A stretch of 64,000 nt of DNA, taken from positions 1 through 64,000 of the forward strand of contig QQVO01000065.1 of the NCBI GenBank assembly GCA_003388505.1, written 5' to 3'. A program made the position numbers and the translations under genes. Shown here in pieces: positions 27,766-36,139 of this stretch. The notes beneath the pieces were generated by a model. It did no database searches. It saw only the letters and a program-made list of their open reading frames with translations, and was not told the origin of the DNA. Positions within the stretch are counted from its first letter, which is position 1. Every line of letters begins with the position of its first letter. This DNA comes from Planctomycetota bacterium. Lineage in GTDB: Bacteria; Planctomycetota; Planctomycetia; Planctomycetales; Planctomycetaceae.

Positions 27766-28392
27766 ATGAGCGTACGATCGACTGCGGCGAGAGCGAAAGA
27801 TAACCGGCAGCGTCGGGGAGTCATCACGCTCGAACTGATTCTGGCAATGCCGTTGCTGTTCATTCTGACGCTCGCGGTGTTCGAATTCGCCATGCTTGCG
27901 CTCGTTCAGCAGGCGGCGACGACCGCGACGATCGAGGGGGCGCGCGAAGGAGCAAAGATATTTCCCGGTTTCCCCCCCTTTCCGTTCACTGATCCGGATG
28001 GGGAACCAAGTCCCGACCCGACGGATCTTGATGACTCAGCAGACTACATCGCCGACGTCGTCGACACCTATCTGGGCGTCCACTGTCTCGAAGTGGCGCC
28101 GGCGGGCGGCGCCGGGGACGACCCGAATCGAGCCAATGCACGGGTGGTCATCGAGCGTCGTGTGGGCGCCGGCCCCGTTGAAACCGCTTCGCGGGGAGAC
28201 GACTCGATCGACTGCAACGCGGCGGGGCCGCCGCTCAATCCGGATGAGATTCGGGTCACGGTGTGCTTTGTGCTGGTCGATGCGGCGGATCCGAGTGGAT
28301 GCGGCAACCCCGTCCCGGATTGGCTGGCTCCCTTCGGATTCTCATTTGACGGTTGTCGTTTCGAGTTGAGTTCCCGCGCCAACCTGGAGTAA
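27766..28392 (+). CDS. TadE-like minor pseudopilin
   Basis: A 208-residue protein with the TadE signature at residues about 16-48 (RRGVITLELILAMPLLFILTLAVFEFAMLALVQQAATTATIEGAREGAK). One transmembrane helix and a prepilin-like Glu are present. The extracytoplasmic domain has three to four Cys (HCLE, IDCNA, VCFV, GCGN, GCRF), likely disulfide-bonded. The length is normal for TadE, unlike the TadE-PKD fusion on the other strand. It shares the Cys-rich mature style of that protein. It likely assists Flp pilus biogenesis. Confidence 0.8.
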   Translation: MSVRSTAARAKDNRQRRGVITLELILAMPLLFILTLAVFEFAMLALVQQAATTATIEGAREGAKIFPGFPPFPFTDPDGEPSPDPTDLDDSADYIADVVDTYLGVHCLEVAPAGGAGDDPNRANARVVIERRVGAGPVETASRGDDSIDCNAAGPPLNPDEIRVTVCFVLVDAADPSGCGNPVPDWLAPFGFSFDGCRFELSSRANLE

Positions 28393-28405
28393 TCGCCAGT
28401 TTGGA

Positions 28406-28636
28406 ATGATCGACCCTGTTTTCGGATCGAGCCGTCCCGTGCGCCATATTCTCGATGACTTTGCGGTCTGGTTGGCGTGGTACCTCATCGTCGGCACGGC
28501 GACGCTGACAGCCGTACATGCGACGATGCGAGTGCTGCGCCGCCGACGGTCGGCGGAAGGGCGTTCGCACCAGGATTCGCCAGCCCGGCAGACTGGGATG
28601 AGGAGAGCGGGGCGAATGCGGGCACGAGTCCGTTGA
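28406..28636 (+). CDS. Small predicted membrane protein
   Basis: A 76-residue frame starting 13 nt after the TadE stop. One helix (residues about 19-41, FAVWLAWYLIVGTATLTAVHATM) is followed by an Arg-rich cytoplasmic-looking tail. Tight spacing suggests co-translation with TadE. No family was recognised. The C-terminal half is compositionally similar to shadow frames, so the gene could be shorter or spurious. Confidence 0.4.
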   Translation: MIDPVFGSSRPVRHILDDFAVWLAWYLIVGTATLTAVHATMRVLRRRRSAEGRSHQDSPARQTGMRRAGRMRARVR

Positions 28637-28822
28637 CGATTTCGATAACCTCCGGCCGCTGTTAGTGAGCTGCATTCGGGTGCCCGTTCTACAGATCATA
28701 CCGGTTAGGCGGGCGGGGAACAGTTTTTCGCGCACACTGCCTGCGGGGAGTCGATAAACTGAAGCGGCGCGGCTGGTGTCGGCGGCGTCTCGATGCGGCC
28801 CCGGTTCGCGAGTGAAAGCTCC

Positions 28823-30019
28823 ATGCAGCGTAGAATCATCAGAGTCGGCCTGTCAGGCGTCGTTGCGGCCGCGGGCGTGGTTTCGGCCGCAGCCCAGGAG
28901 GCGGGCGAGAGTTCGTTCGAAGCCGTGCGAGGAATCGAAACCGAAACGACCGGCCCGGATGGCGCGGTCGGTGATGGATCGCCCGTTGTCGGAAGGATTT
29001 CGCTCACCCAGGCTGACCTGAGGCGTCTGGCGGGCATCGAGCGAACAACGCAACGCCTGGATCGAAGCGCGCTCGCCGCGTTTCACCGCGGCTTAATGCC
29101 GCTGCCTGACTTGCTGGACCAGACGGACCTGGCTGACCGAACCGATCTGTGGATTCACCAGATCCGGCGAGACGGCGGAGAGCAGGCGGTTCTTGTGCGG
29201 CAGGTGCGACGCCTGCGCGACGTTGTCTCGCACCTGGAGTCCTTCAACCAGCCGAACTCGTCAGGCTGGCGGGCCGATCTCGCACTGGCGCGTTGGGCGC
29301 TGAGCGACGCCGAATTCCGGGCGGCGGCGGCCGGCGGAGACGAGGTCGCGGCAGCGCGGAGTGGGGGGCGACGCGCGGAGTTCGCCCGCGAAGTCTTCGA
29401 ATTCCGGACCGCTGACGCAGCGATTGGGCTTGCCTCGCCGGAGGCCGTCCTGCGCGCCGCCGCGATCGTGGTCGCCTCCCCGTCAGCCGATTCAAACGCG
29501 AACATGCGCGCTCAGCGGCAGTATTTCAACCTGGCCGACATGAACGTCGAACAGACGGAACGATGGGGTCTCCTCGGCGCGGGCGTCGGTCGGGTGGACC
29601 GCATCGAGCAGGCCCGCGTTCACCGGGACTTCGCTTTGCTGCGGGCCTCCCTCGACAACGGAGAGGCCTCGATTTCTGCAAGATTGCTCGCCCGCACGGA
29701 AGCCCAAGTGCAGTCTGCGTTTGCAGACGAATTGCGATTCTTCGCAACCGGCGCCGCTTCACTGTACGACGTGGCGGAGACCTGGCGGACCTGGAGTGAT
29801 ATGCACCTGTCGGTGGCCGAGGTCGCTGAACTCGCCGATCTCGCCTCCACAGGCGAACGCGAGGAAGCCCTCGACCGCCTGCGCCTTGCGGCTGATTCGA
29901 TCAGTGACTTGCGCGGACGCCATGAAGCTGACGTCTTGTTCGTCGATGTCCTGGAGACGGTCGACGAACTGTCTGCGATGCGGCAGCAGGTCACCCGCAG
30001 CGAGAACTATCTGCAGTGA
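28823..30019 (+). CDS. Exported helical protein of unknown function
   Basis: A 398-residue protein with a signal peptide (residues 1-24, ending AAAQ). The mature part is Ala, Arg, Asp and Glu-rich and predicted mostly helical, with repeated helical hairpins (LTQADLRRLAGIERTTQRLDRSALAAFHRGL, LRDVVSHLESFNQP, EVAELADLASTGEREEALDRLRLAADSISDL). No catalytic motif is visible. It may be a periplasmic or outer-membrane structural protein. It converges on 30096-30686. A small hairpin GAACGC/GCGTTC at 30036-30052 lies between them without a T-run. Confidence 0.65.
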   Translation: MQRRIIRVGLSGVVAAAGVVSAAAQEAGESSFEAVRGIETETTGPDGAVGDGSPVVGRISLTQADLRRLAGIERTTQRLDRSALAAFHRGLMPLPDLLDQTDLADRTDLWIHQIRRDGGEQAVLVRQVRRLRDVVSHLESFNQPNSSGWRADLALARWALSDAEFRAAAAGGDEVAAARSGGRRAEFAREVFEFRTADAAIGLASPEAVLRAAAIVVASPSADSNANMRAQRQYFNLADMNVEQTERWGLLGAGVGRVDRIEQARVHRDFALLRASLDNGEASISARLLARTEAQVQSAFADELRFFATGAASLYDVAETWRTWSDMHLSVAEVAELADLASTGEREEALDRLRLAADSISDLRGRHEADVLFVDVLETVDELSAMRQQVTRSENYLQ

Positions 30020-30095
30020 CGCGCCGCAGCCTGTCGAACGCCTTCAGCGTTCCTGCACGTGCGCAAACCGCTGACTCTATTGTGAACAATCCGGG

Positions 30096-30686
30096 TTACG
30101 GCTGGAGCAGCAGATCTTCGAGCTTCGGCAGGCCCGAGCCGAGTTCGCGGACGGAACCGGGCGGGACGTCGAGGAGCGGGGCGGTGGCGCCGAATTCCTC
30201 ATAGATTGGGCCGAACATGGAAACCGAGTAGGGGTTTCGAGGATCTCCGCCCATGTTCACGATCTGCGACTGATGGGTGTAGACGTTCATGTAGTTGTAC
30301 GGTCGGAAGTAATAGTATCCGCCGTACTGCGGCCGGTAAGGGAAATGCGGGTACAGATCACCTGTGGTGTGCGCGCTTCTCCATGCGCTGCGATTCCGGC
30401 AGCGCTCGCAGCAGCTTGGTTTTTCACATCGACGGCAATACACCATGCCCGAGTAATGGCTGTGTGAACAGCGCCCGCATCCGACGGCCCGGTTGCAATC
30501 CATCGGTTGGTAGATGGTCTCGGTCGACGGGGAGTAATCTGTCGCCGGCGGAAGCTGAACGGGCTCCGAGAAATTCACCGGTTGGACGGCCGTCTCGACG
30601 ATCTCGAATTCGTTCGAATCGACGTCAGCCGCACTTGCGGTTGCCGACACGAGCCCGGCGGCCAGCAACATGGTGAAAATCTTCAT
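30096..30686 (-). CDS. Exported Cys-rich protein with zinc-ribbon-like knot
   Basis: A 196-residue protein. The signal peptide covers residues 1-19 (ATASAAD). Residues about 62-100 hold about nine Cys in CGRC, CRRC and CCERC pairs with several His, a pattern typical of zinc knuckles or dense disulfides. A Tyr/Pro-rich stretch follows (PYRPQYGGYYYFRPYNY), then a MGGDPRNPYSVSMF block seen in planctomycete exported proteins of unknown function. The start is ATG 30686. No enzyme motif is seen. A role in the cell envelope is inferred. Confidence 0.65.
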   Translation of the reverse strand: MKIFTMLLAAGLVSATASAADVDSNEFEIVETAVQPVNFSEPVQLPPATDYSPSTETIYQPMDCNRAVGCGRCSHSHYSGMVYCRRCEKPSCCERCRNRSAWRSAHTTGDLYPHFPYRPQYGGYYYFRPYNYMNVYTHQSQIVNMGGDPRNPYSVSMFGPIYEEFGATAPLLDVPPGSVRELGSGLPKLEDLLLQP

Positions 30687-31001
30687 GACTCGACACTCAC
30701 GATAGAGTTTGCGGGAGAGTGGTTCGGCGGGACCGTTCTCATCTGAGCAGACAAGTGAGACGCACGCTCGAGGCGAAACGCCTCAGCGAATGCCTTCTCT
30801 GGATCATCATCGACCGGCAATCGTCGCCACATCGCACCGAGTCGTTCCGTCGCAACGACCGCGTCAGCCGGAAATTCTTGCCGGCCTTGCCCAGAGTCGG
30901 TGCTTACCCCAAAACGATGCCCGGCGCCGGCGGTCTGATGCGCATACCTGCGGATACACCTCCTGCGAACCGTCTGACGCCGCTCCGCATTACGCGTTGC
31001 T

Positions 31002-31040
31002 GAGCGGGCAGAGGGCCGCGTTGCGGTCCTCTGCCCGCTC
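31002..31040. terminator. Strong GC-rich hairpin in the 30687-31124 gap
   Basis: GAGCGGGCAGAGG (31002-31014) pairs perfectly with CCTCTGCCCGCTC (31028-31040), and inner CCGC/GCGG can extend the stem. There is no T-run on either side, so it is a hairpin of terminator strength rather than a classic terminator. The gap lies between divergently transcribed genes and contains no supportable protein gene. This raises the question of what transcript the hairpin belongs to. Confidence 0.4.
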
Positions 31041-31124
31041 ACGGAGTGTCCGGACGGCATAGGAGTTGCTTCACCAAGTGGGCCACGCCACCTTACGGTC
31101 GATTCAGGTTTTCTGGAACGCGTC

Positions 31125-32759
31125 ATGATTCTTACCGGCAGGATTTTTCACCCTGCGGCAGCCGTTTGTCTGCTCATGCTGGCATGCTGTTCGTCAGGTT
31201 GTCAGCAGGCGCCCGAGCAGGCGCAGGCTGAGTCGAGCACAGACACTGCCAGCGACCGCACCGCCGATGCCGGCGACGATGGAGCAGCCAGCGGTTCGTG
31301 GGAGATCGGTCCGATCTCCCCAGACGAGTTGCCGCTCCGGATTCCCGCGGCGGATCAGGATTCAGCGGCCGATGCCTCTCCGGACGACGTCGACGCGGAT
31401 TCGCGTGCTCCGGGTTTGATTGACACGCTTCGCGCCACGGTGGCCGATTCGCCGATTTTCGAAGAGAGCGGCGTTCAGGAGGAGTTGCTGGAGAACCTGA
31501 CGTTCGGGCAGGACGCGCTGACGCGAATCAAGCGGGAAAATCGCCATGCGATGCGGGAGGCCAATCGACAGCTGCGGGTCGGCGCGGCGGCGCGTTCGCC
31601 GAATATCGTGCTCATCACGATTGAGCGGATCGGGCTGGGGGATCTCAGTTGCTTCCGCGACGAATCCGAGGAGGCCACGCCCCATCTGGACGGACTGGCT
31701 GCGCGTGGGACGCGATTTCCGAACTTCTACGCCGGCAGCGCCGACCCTCAAGCGGCGCGGTGGTGCCTACTGACCGGGCTCAACACCGGCCACGCACCGG
31801 GCGATCGAGAACAATCAGGTCGGTACACGCTGCGGCAGGAACAGCAGACGATCGCAGATGTCCTGTGGACGGCGGGATACTCGACAGGCTTCGTCGGTGT
31901 GTGGAAGGAGCGTTCCCTGCCGATCGATCACGGCTTTGACGAGTGGGCCGGAATCGTCGAGAACGTGAACCCGGTGACCCCCTATCCCGAGCACATCTTC
32001 ATCGACGCTTCGCGGGCAAAACTCGCGGCGAACGCGGACGGCGGCAGGGAGCTGCTGGCGGCCGATTTTCTCGTGGAGGAGGGCATCTCGTTCATTGCGC
32101 GACGAGCGGCGGAACGGCGACAGTTCTTCCTGCACCTGGCGCTTTGTCCCGAGTTGACCGCCGCCTCTGAGGGGCAGGCCGACCCCCGGCTTGTCGTCGC
32201 GGAACTGGACTCGATGATCGGAAGACTCACCGACTGGATCGACAGCTCCCCCCTTGCGTCCCGGACGTGCATCGTCCTGGCGGGCGAATCGGCGCCTCCT
32301 TCGGATGAATTCGACCAATGGGATGCTTCTTCGCGGACGCGGGGGCTGAAGTGCTCTGCGGATGGCCTCTCCGAAGGCAATCTCCGCGTTCCGCTCGTGG
32401 TCGTCTGGCCGGGTCGAGCACCGGCCGGCGGGGAGAGCGACCACGTGTGCGGCGTGTGGGATCTGTTGCCGACGTTTTCCGAACTGGCCGTCGCTCAGCG
32501 TCGCCCCGAGCGCGTCGACGGCGTTTCATTCGCGGCATCTCTAGCGGGCCGCACGCAACGAGAGCACGCGCTGCTGTACTGGGAGACGCGACAAGGCGGA
32601 TTCGGGCAGGCTGTCCGGAAAGGGCGATGGAAGGGGATTCGCGCGCCCGGACACTCGTCGCTGGCGCTCTTCGATCTTCTCGAAGATCCGGCGGAGCAGA
32701 CCGACCTGTCGGAGACGCGGCCGGACGTCGTGGAGCAGTTGGTCGTCCGCCGAAACTAG
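31125..32759 (+). CDS. Sulfatase-fold lipoprotein with lost active site (pseudoenzyme)
   Basis: A 544-residue protein. The N-terminus is hydrophobic and ends in a Cys cluster (about residues 21-26), a probable lipoprotein signal. An acidic linker of about 130 residues leads to a sulfatase fold from about residue 157 (SPNIVLITIERIG). The fold is recognisable throughout (TPHLDGLAARGTRFPNFYAG, LLTGLNTG, HGFDEWAG, RVPLVVVWPG, DLLPTFSELA, LFDLLEDPAEQTDLSE). However, every catalytic element is replaced. The metal Asp-Asp is Glu167-Arg168, the CxPxR Cys is Pro208 with only Arg212 kept, GKWHLG reads GVWKER, and SDNG reads GESA. A binding or structural role is inferred. Confidence 0.8.
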   Translation: MILTGRIFHPAAAVCLLMLACCSSGCQQAPEQAQAESSTDTASDRTADAGDDGAASGSWEIGPISPDELPLRIPAADQDSAADASPDDVDADSRAPGLIDTLRATVADSPIFEESGVQEELLENLTFGQDALTRIKRENRHAMREANRQLRVGAAARSPNIVLITIERIGLGDLSCFRDESEEATPHLDGLAARGTRFPNFYAGSADPQAARWCLLTGLNTGHAPGDREQSGRYTLRQEQQTIADVLWTAGYSTGFVGVWKERSLPIDHGFDEWAGIVENVNPVTPYPEHIFIDASRAKLAANADGGRELLAADFLVEEGISFIARRAAERRQFFLHLALCPELTAASEGQADPRLVVAELDSMIGRLTDWIDSSPLASRTCIVLAGESAPPSDEFDQWDASSRTRGLKCSADGLSEGNLRVPLVVVWPGRAPAGGESDHVCGVWDLLPTFSELAVAQRRPERVDGVSFAASLAGRTQREHALLYWETRQGGFGQAVRKGRWKGIRAPGHSSLALFDLLEDPAEQTDLSETRPDVVEQLVVRRN

Positions 32760-32872
32760 TGCCGTCTCTTCGCCGCGAATCGGACCGGAGCGACCGGCCG
32801 GACCGGAATCCGGGCCTGTGGTTGCGGCGATTGCCGGCAAATCTGAGATTCTTTGGCCCGGCCGCTTAACAC

Positions 32873-32902
32873 TTGTTTTCCGCATCGTCTCTACAGTAGT
32901 GT
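32873..32902 (+). promoter_or_regulatory. Possible promoter of the 32972 gene
   Basis: TTGTTT at 32873-32878 and TAGTGT at 32897-32902 have an 18-nt spacer and lie 70 nt before the start codon. It is a weak consensus match. AGGAG at about 32961 provides a good ribosome site for the gene. Confidence 0.25.
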
Positions 32903-32971
32903 GAGCGACGTTCCGGGTGGATCAGACATTCTGAGCGTCAGACAAGATTCAACCTACGAGAGGAGAAAAAC

Positions 32972-33670
32972 ATGTTGCGGACCAATTGGCTTTCGGCGGT
33001 GATGGTATTGGCGTTGGCGGGCACCGGATTTGCCCAGAACACCGAGGAAATCACGGAGGAAACGAAGCCCGAGAAGCGTGCCCGGGCGACGAGCGTGGAC
33101 TTCACGGCAGAGCTGGGGTTGAATTTCGCTTCGCTCACCGGCCTGGGAGCGCGGATTGAGCAGGCGTATCAGGCGGCCGATCCGGTCGGACTGGCGAGTG
33201 CGGCGCGGGATCTGGCGGTCGCCGAGTCGGTTTCGGGGAAAGAGGCGTCGATCACTTCTGCGGAACTGACGGAACGGGCCGTGGCGCTGGCCAAAATGCG
33301 GTTCGACGAAGCGGAACTCAAGGCGGTGGCCATGCTGGTGGACGATGAAGAGACCGCCGACGAACTCAAGCAGGTCGCCGATGACGCGGCGGCGTTCGCT
33401 GAAGAGCTCGCCAAGGCGGCCGAGAACGACGAGGACGCCCGCGGCATCCTCGGAAGCCTCACGGTCTACAACTACTCGTTCGCCAACGTCGACGTCTACT
33501 ACAACGGCCGCTACCTCGGCTGGGTCGGCGCCAGGGCGAAGTTCACCTTCAGCGTGCACTCTCACGCCAATCACTTCAACCTCTATGCAGAAGACGCCTA
33601 CGGCAACTTCTGGAGGTGGAGCGACAACGGCGACTTCAGCTCCTACTGGTGGGATCTGTACGCTCCGTAA
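32972..33670 (+). CDS. Exported protein of unknown function
   Basis: A 232-residue protein with a clear signal peptide (MLRTNWLSAVMVLALAGTGFAQ). Residues about 45-155 are an Ala/Glu-rich helical region. The last 75 residues switch to aromatic beta-type sequence (LTVYNYSFANVDVYYNGRYLGWVGARAKFTFSV, then ending NFWRWSDNGDFSSYWWDLYAP), which looks like a small binding module. GAGAGGAG just before ATG 32972 is a strong ribosome site and a hairpin terminator follows, so it is probably an independently and well expressed gene. No family was recognised. Confidence 0.7.
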   Translation: MLRTNWLSAVMVLALAGTGFAQNTEEITEETKPEKRARATSVDFTAELGLNFASLTGLGARIEQAYQAADPVGLASAARDLAVAESVSGKEASITSAELTERAVALAKMRFDEAELKAVAMLVDDEETADELKQVADDAAAFAEELAKAAENDEDARGILGSLTVYNYSFANVDVYYNGRYLGWVGARAKFTFSVHSHANHFNLYAEDAYGNFWRWSDNGDFSSYWWDLYAP

Positions 33671-33701
33671 GCCGATTCCGTGCTGAACCAGAATCCTCGA
33701 C

Positions 33702-33735
33702 AAGCCCGGCTTCGATGGGAAGCCGGGCTTTGTTC
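33702..33735 (+). terminator. Rho-independent-type terminator
   Basis: AAGCCCGGCTTC (33702-33713) and GAAGCCGGGCTT (33719-33730) form a perfect 12-bp stem with a 5-nt loop, followed by a T-containing tail. It lies 31 nt after the stop of the 32972-33670 gene. Confidence 0.75.
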
Positions 33736-33756
33736 GCTTTGCTGAGTGCCGCTCTC

Positions 33757-34173
33757 ATGCCGTCCGCGGGCGATCCGATTGCTGAACTCAAGTCGCGACT
33801 GGACGACATGCCGGGGCTTCGGTACACGGCAGGACCAGGATCGGTTGCGGTGGAACCTGGGTCCGGCGATGGATTCCCCGTCTCAGTTTTCGCTGACGAC
33901 CGGGGGTACGTCGTCTCCTTTCACGGATGGCATGAGCATTTTACCGACGCGGAGTCGGCGGTCGATTGCTTCCTGTTCGGCCTGACCGATCGAGCGAGAC
34001 TGAAGGTTTCTTCCCGCTGCGGCGTCGATTACAAATGGACTCTGGAGTACCGGCGGGACGGCCAGTGGGTCGAAGACAGCACGACCGGCCGGCTGTTCTT
34101 CCCTTTCTGGTGCAGGCGCACGACGCGGTACCTGCGGAACCGTGGAACCTGCGCGGGACAGCAGCGCCCGTGA
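33757..34173 (+). CDS. Conserved-looking protein of unknown function
   Basis: A 138-residue cytoplasmic-looking protein. Landmarks are a GYVVSFHGWHEHFTDAESAVDCFLFGL core, then RLKVSSRCGVDYKWTLEYRRDGQWVEDSTTGRLFFPFWCRRTTRYLRNR. I associate this pattern with a small hypothetical family in planctomycetes and other bacteria, without known function. ATG 33757 is chosen because the earlier in-frame ATG at 33715 sits inside the terminator loop. The Uma2 gene begins 16 nt after its stop, so the two may be co-transcribed. Confidence 0.65.
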   Translation: MPSAGDPIAELKSRLDDMPGLRYTAGPGSVAVEPGSGDGFPVSVFADDRGYVVSFHGWHEHFTDAESAVDCFLFGLTDRARLKVSSRCGVDYKWTLEYRRDGQWVEDSTTGRLFFPFWCRRTTRYLRNRGTCAGQQRP

Positions 34174-34189
34174 CGCGGACCCCAACGTC

Positions 34190-34771
34190 ATGCTTCGCCA
34201 ACTCACCGCCGAACAATTCCTCGACGAACGGTTCGAACTGCCCGACGGTGGGCAGTGGGCCGAACTTGTGGAGGGAATTCCGATCCTGCTGCAGCCGCCC
34301 GACCTCGACCACGGGACGACGGTCCTCAACCTCTCCAAAGCGCTGGCGGAGTACATCGAGCGGACCGAGCGGGGCTATGCGTGCTTCGATCTCGGCCTGC
34401 ACCTCACGCAGAGTCCCGACACCCTGCGATTCCCGGCGGCCTGTTACTTCGTCGAAGGCGAGCGATTCGCCGAGTCCGACAAGGCGTACACGAGGACCCG
34501 TCCCGTGCTGGTGATCGAGATGGCCTCCACAGCCGATCGCCGCCGGCAGATGACCGAGCGGGTGGAGGCGTACCTCGCCTGGGGTGTGCCGACGGTGTGG
34601 GTCATCGACCAGGCCGAGCGGTGCCTGCACGTCTGTTCGGCGAGCCGCCAGACGGCCGTCTACACCGAGGACGAGACGCTCGCCGCCGATTCCCCGCTCG
34701 ACGGCCTCAGGCTGACGATTGCCGACCTGTTTGTCGAACCTGCCTGGTGGAACAAGAGGCCTGGTGGATGA
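34190..34771 (+). CDS. Uma2-family (DUF820) PD-(D/E)xK-fold protein
   Basis: A 193-residue protein of the Uma2 restriction-endonuclease-like family. Typical blocks are GGQWAELVEGIPILLQPPDLDHG, the long helix TVLNLSKALAEYIE, LVIEMASTADRR carrying the active-site Glu, and AYLAWGVPTVWVIDQAERCLHV with the following strand. The usual PDV motif before the second strand reads FPAACYF, so the Asp of the PD motif appears lost, which questions nuclease activity. ATG 34190 is preferred over the upstream in-frame GTG region. The biological role of Uma2 proteins, numerous in planctomycetes and cyanobacteria, is unknown. Confidence 0.75.
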   Translation: MLRQLTAEQFLDERFELPDGGQWAELVEGIPILLQPPDLDHGTTVLNLSKALAEYIERTERGYACFDLGLHLTQSPDTLRFPAACYFVEGERFAESDKAYTRTRPVLVIEMASTADRRRQMTERVEAYLAWGVPTVWVIDQAERCLHVCSASRQTAVYTEDETLAADSPLDGLRLTIADLFVEPAWWNKRPGG

Positions 34772-34780
34772 ATCGCCGCT

Positions 34781-36073
34781 CTATGCAAAAAGCTCGCTCA
34801 TGATCCGCCCGTGCGGGATCAGACTCACCGGGCGTCCCGTGCGCGTGTAATACTCCTTGAGCGGATCGATCCCCAGCGAGTGCAGGATCGTGGCGCCCAG
34901 ATCGTCGGGATGAATCTCGACGCCGTCGGCCGGTGCGGTTCCGTCGTCGTTCGTGCCGCCGATGAGCTGGCCCGGCGCGACGCCCGCGCCCGCCATCAGG
35001 CACCAGTTGGCGCGGGGGTAGTGATCCCGTCCCACGTTCTTGTTGATTGCCGGCGTCCGGCCGAACTCGCCCATCACCACCACCAGCGTCCGCTCCAGCA
35101 TCCCTTTTTCTTCCAGCGCGCTCATCATCGCGGTCAGACCGTTATCGAGCGGGCCCAGCAGCCGCTGATGTCCGATGAAGTTGTCGGTATGCGTGTCCCA
35201 CCCCTGGTTGGTGACCGTGACGAACTTCACGCCCGATTCGATCAGCCGGGTTGCGAGCAGGAGGCTCTGCCCCAGTTCGTCGCCGGCGAACAGGTTTCGG
35301 ATGCTTTCCGGTTCGCTCCCGACATCGAACGCCGCCCGCGTCCGCTCGGACGTCACCATGCTGTGCGCCTGCCGGCCGAACGTGTCGAGCGCCTCCAGCA
35401 GCGGGCTTTGCGTTTCGGCGTCGCGAAACCGGCGGTCGAGATCCTGCAGCAGGGCGTCGCGCTGTTGGACTTTTTCGACGGTCACCCCCTCGCTCAGAGT
35501 CAGACCGCGGACGGAAAACGTCGTCCCCGGTTTGGGCACGGCGTTCGTCTGAAACGGTCCGTACGCGTCCCCCATGTAGCCGGCGTTCCACTCGGTTCGC
35601 GGGATGGCGACGTACGGCGGCAGATCAGGGTCGCCCGGCATCTCTTTGCTCACGATCGATCCGTACGATGGATGCTTCAGCGCCGGTCCCGGCCGGTTGC
35701 CGGTGGCGATGTAAGCCTGCCCCTGCGGATGGTCACCCGTCGTGTGGCTGATGCCGCGAATCAGCGTGAAGCGATCGACGATCTGCGCGAGCTGCGGCAA
35801 ATGCTCGCAGACCACGAGCCCGGGGATGCTGGACTGGATGTTCCCGAACGGACCGCGCGTATCGGCCGGGCCTTCCGGTTTCATGTCGAGCGTGTCGAGA
35901 TGCGCCGGTCCACCGGCCAGGTTGACGAACAGGACGGCGTCGGCCCGCCGCTCGCTGACGTCATTGGCGTTTGACAGCCGCAACCAGTCGGCGAGGGTGA
36001 GACCGGCAGCGCCGAGAGCGCCGGCCTGCAAGAGCGTTCGGCGGGTGATTCGACTTTGCTTCTGGTTCGACAT
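34781..36073 (-). CDS. DUF1501 protein with Tat signal
   Basis: A 430-residue exported protein. The Tat signal is at residues about 9-35 (RITRRTLLQAGALGAAGLTLADW). Family landmarks are VLFVNLAGGPAHLDTLDMKP, CEHLPQLAQIVDRFTLIRGISH, GWDTHTDNF, GEFGRTPAIN and GRDHYPRANWCLMAGAGV. It follows, on the same strand, the large DUF1549/DUF1553 haem protein 104 nt upstream. This is the standard planctomycete pairing and suggests a common exported complex. ATG 36073 places the twin arginine near the start, although the frame extends to 36121. It converges on Uma2 with 9 nt between stops. Confidence 0.88.
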   Translation of the reverse strand: MSNQKQSRITRRTLLQAGALGAAGLTLADWLRLSNANDVSERRADAVLFVNLAGGPAHLDTLDMKPEGPADTRGPFGNIQSSIPGLVVCEHLPQLAQIVDRFTLIRGISHTTGDHPQGQAYIATGNRPGPALKHPSYGSIVSKEMPGDPDLPPYVAIPRTEWNAGYMGDAYGPFQTNAVPKPGTTFSVRGLTLSEGVTVEKVQQRDALLQDLDRRFRDAETQSPLLEALDTFGRQAHSMVTSERTRAAFDVGSEPESIRNLFAGDELGQSLLLATRLIESGVKFVTVTNQGWDTHTDNFIGHQRLLGPLDNGLTAMMSALEEKGMLERTLVVVMGEFGRTPAINKNVGRDHYPRANWCLMAGAGVAPGQLIGGTNDDGTAPADGVEIHPDDLGATILHSLGIDPLKEYYTRTGRPVSLIPHGRIMSELFA

Positions 36074-36139
36074 GGGAGTCGTTGCCTGCTTGGTGTTTCG
36101 TAGCGTGTAGGGTGTGTCCAACGCACCGGTCGGACCGCG

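Noticed and set aside
30683-31126. Open frames in the 30687-31124 gap (both strands)
   Set aside because: Arg- and Ser-rich sequence without a ribosome site, signal or family pattern. The hairpin at 31002-31040 would cut them. Treated as non-coding.
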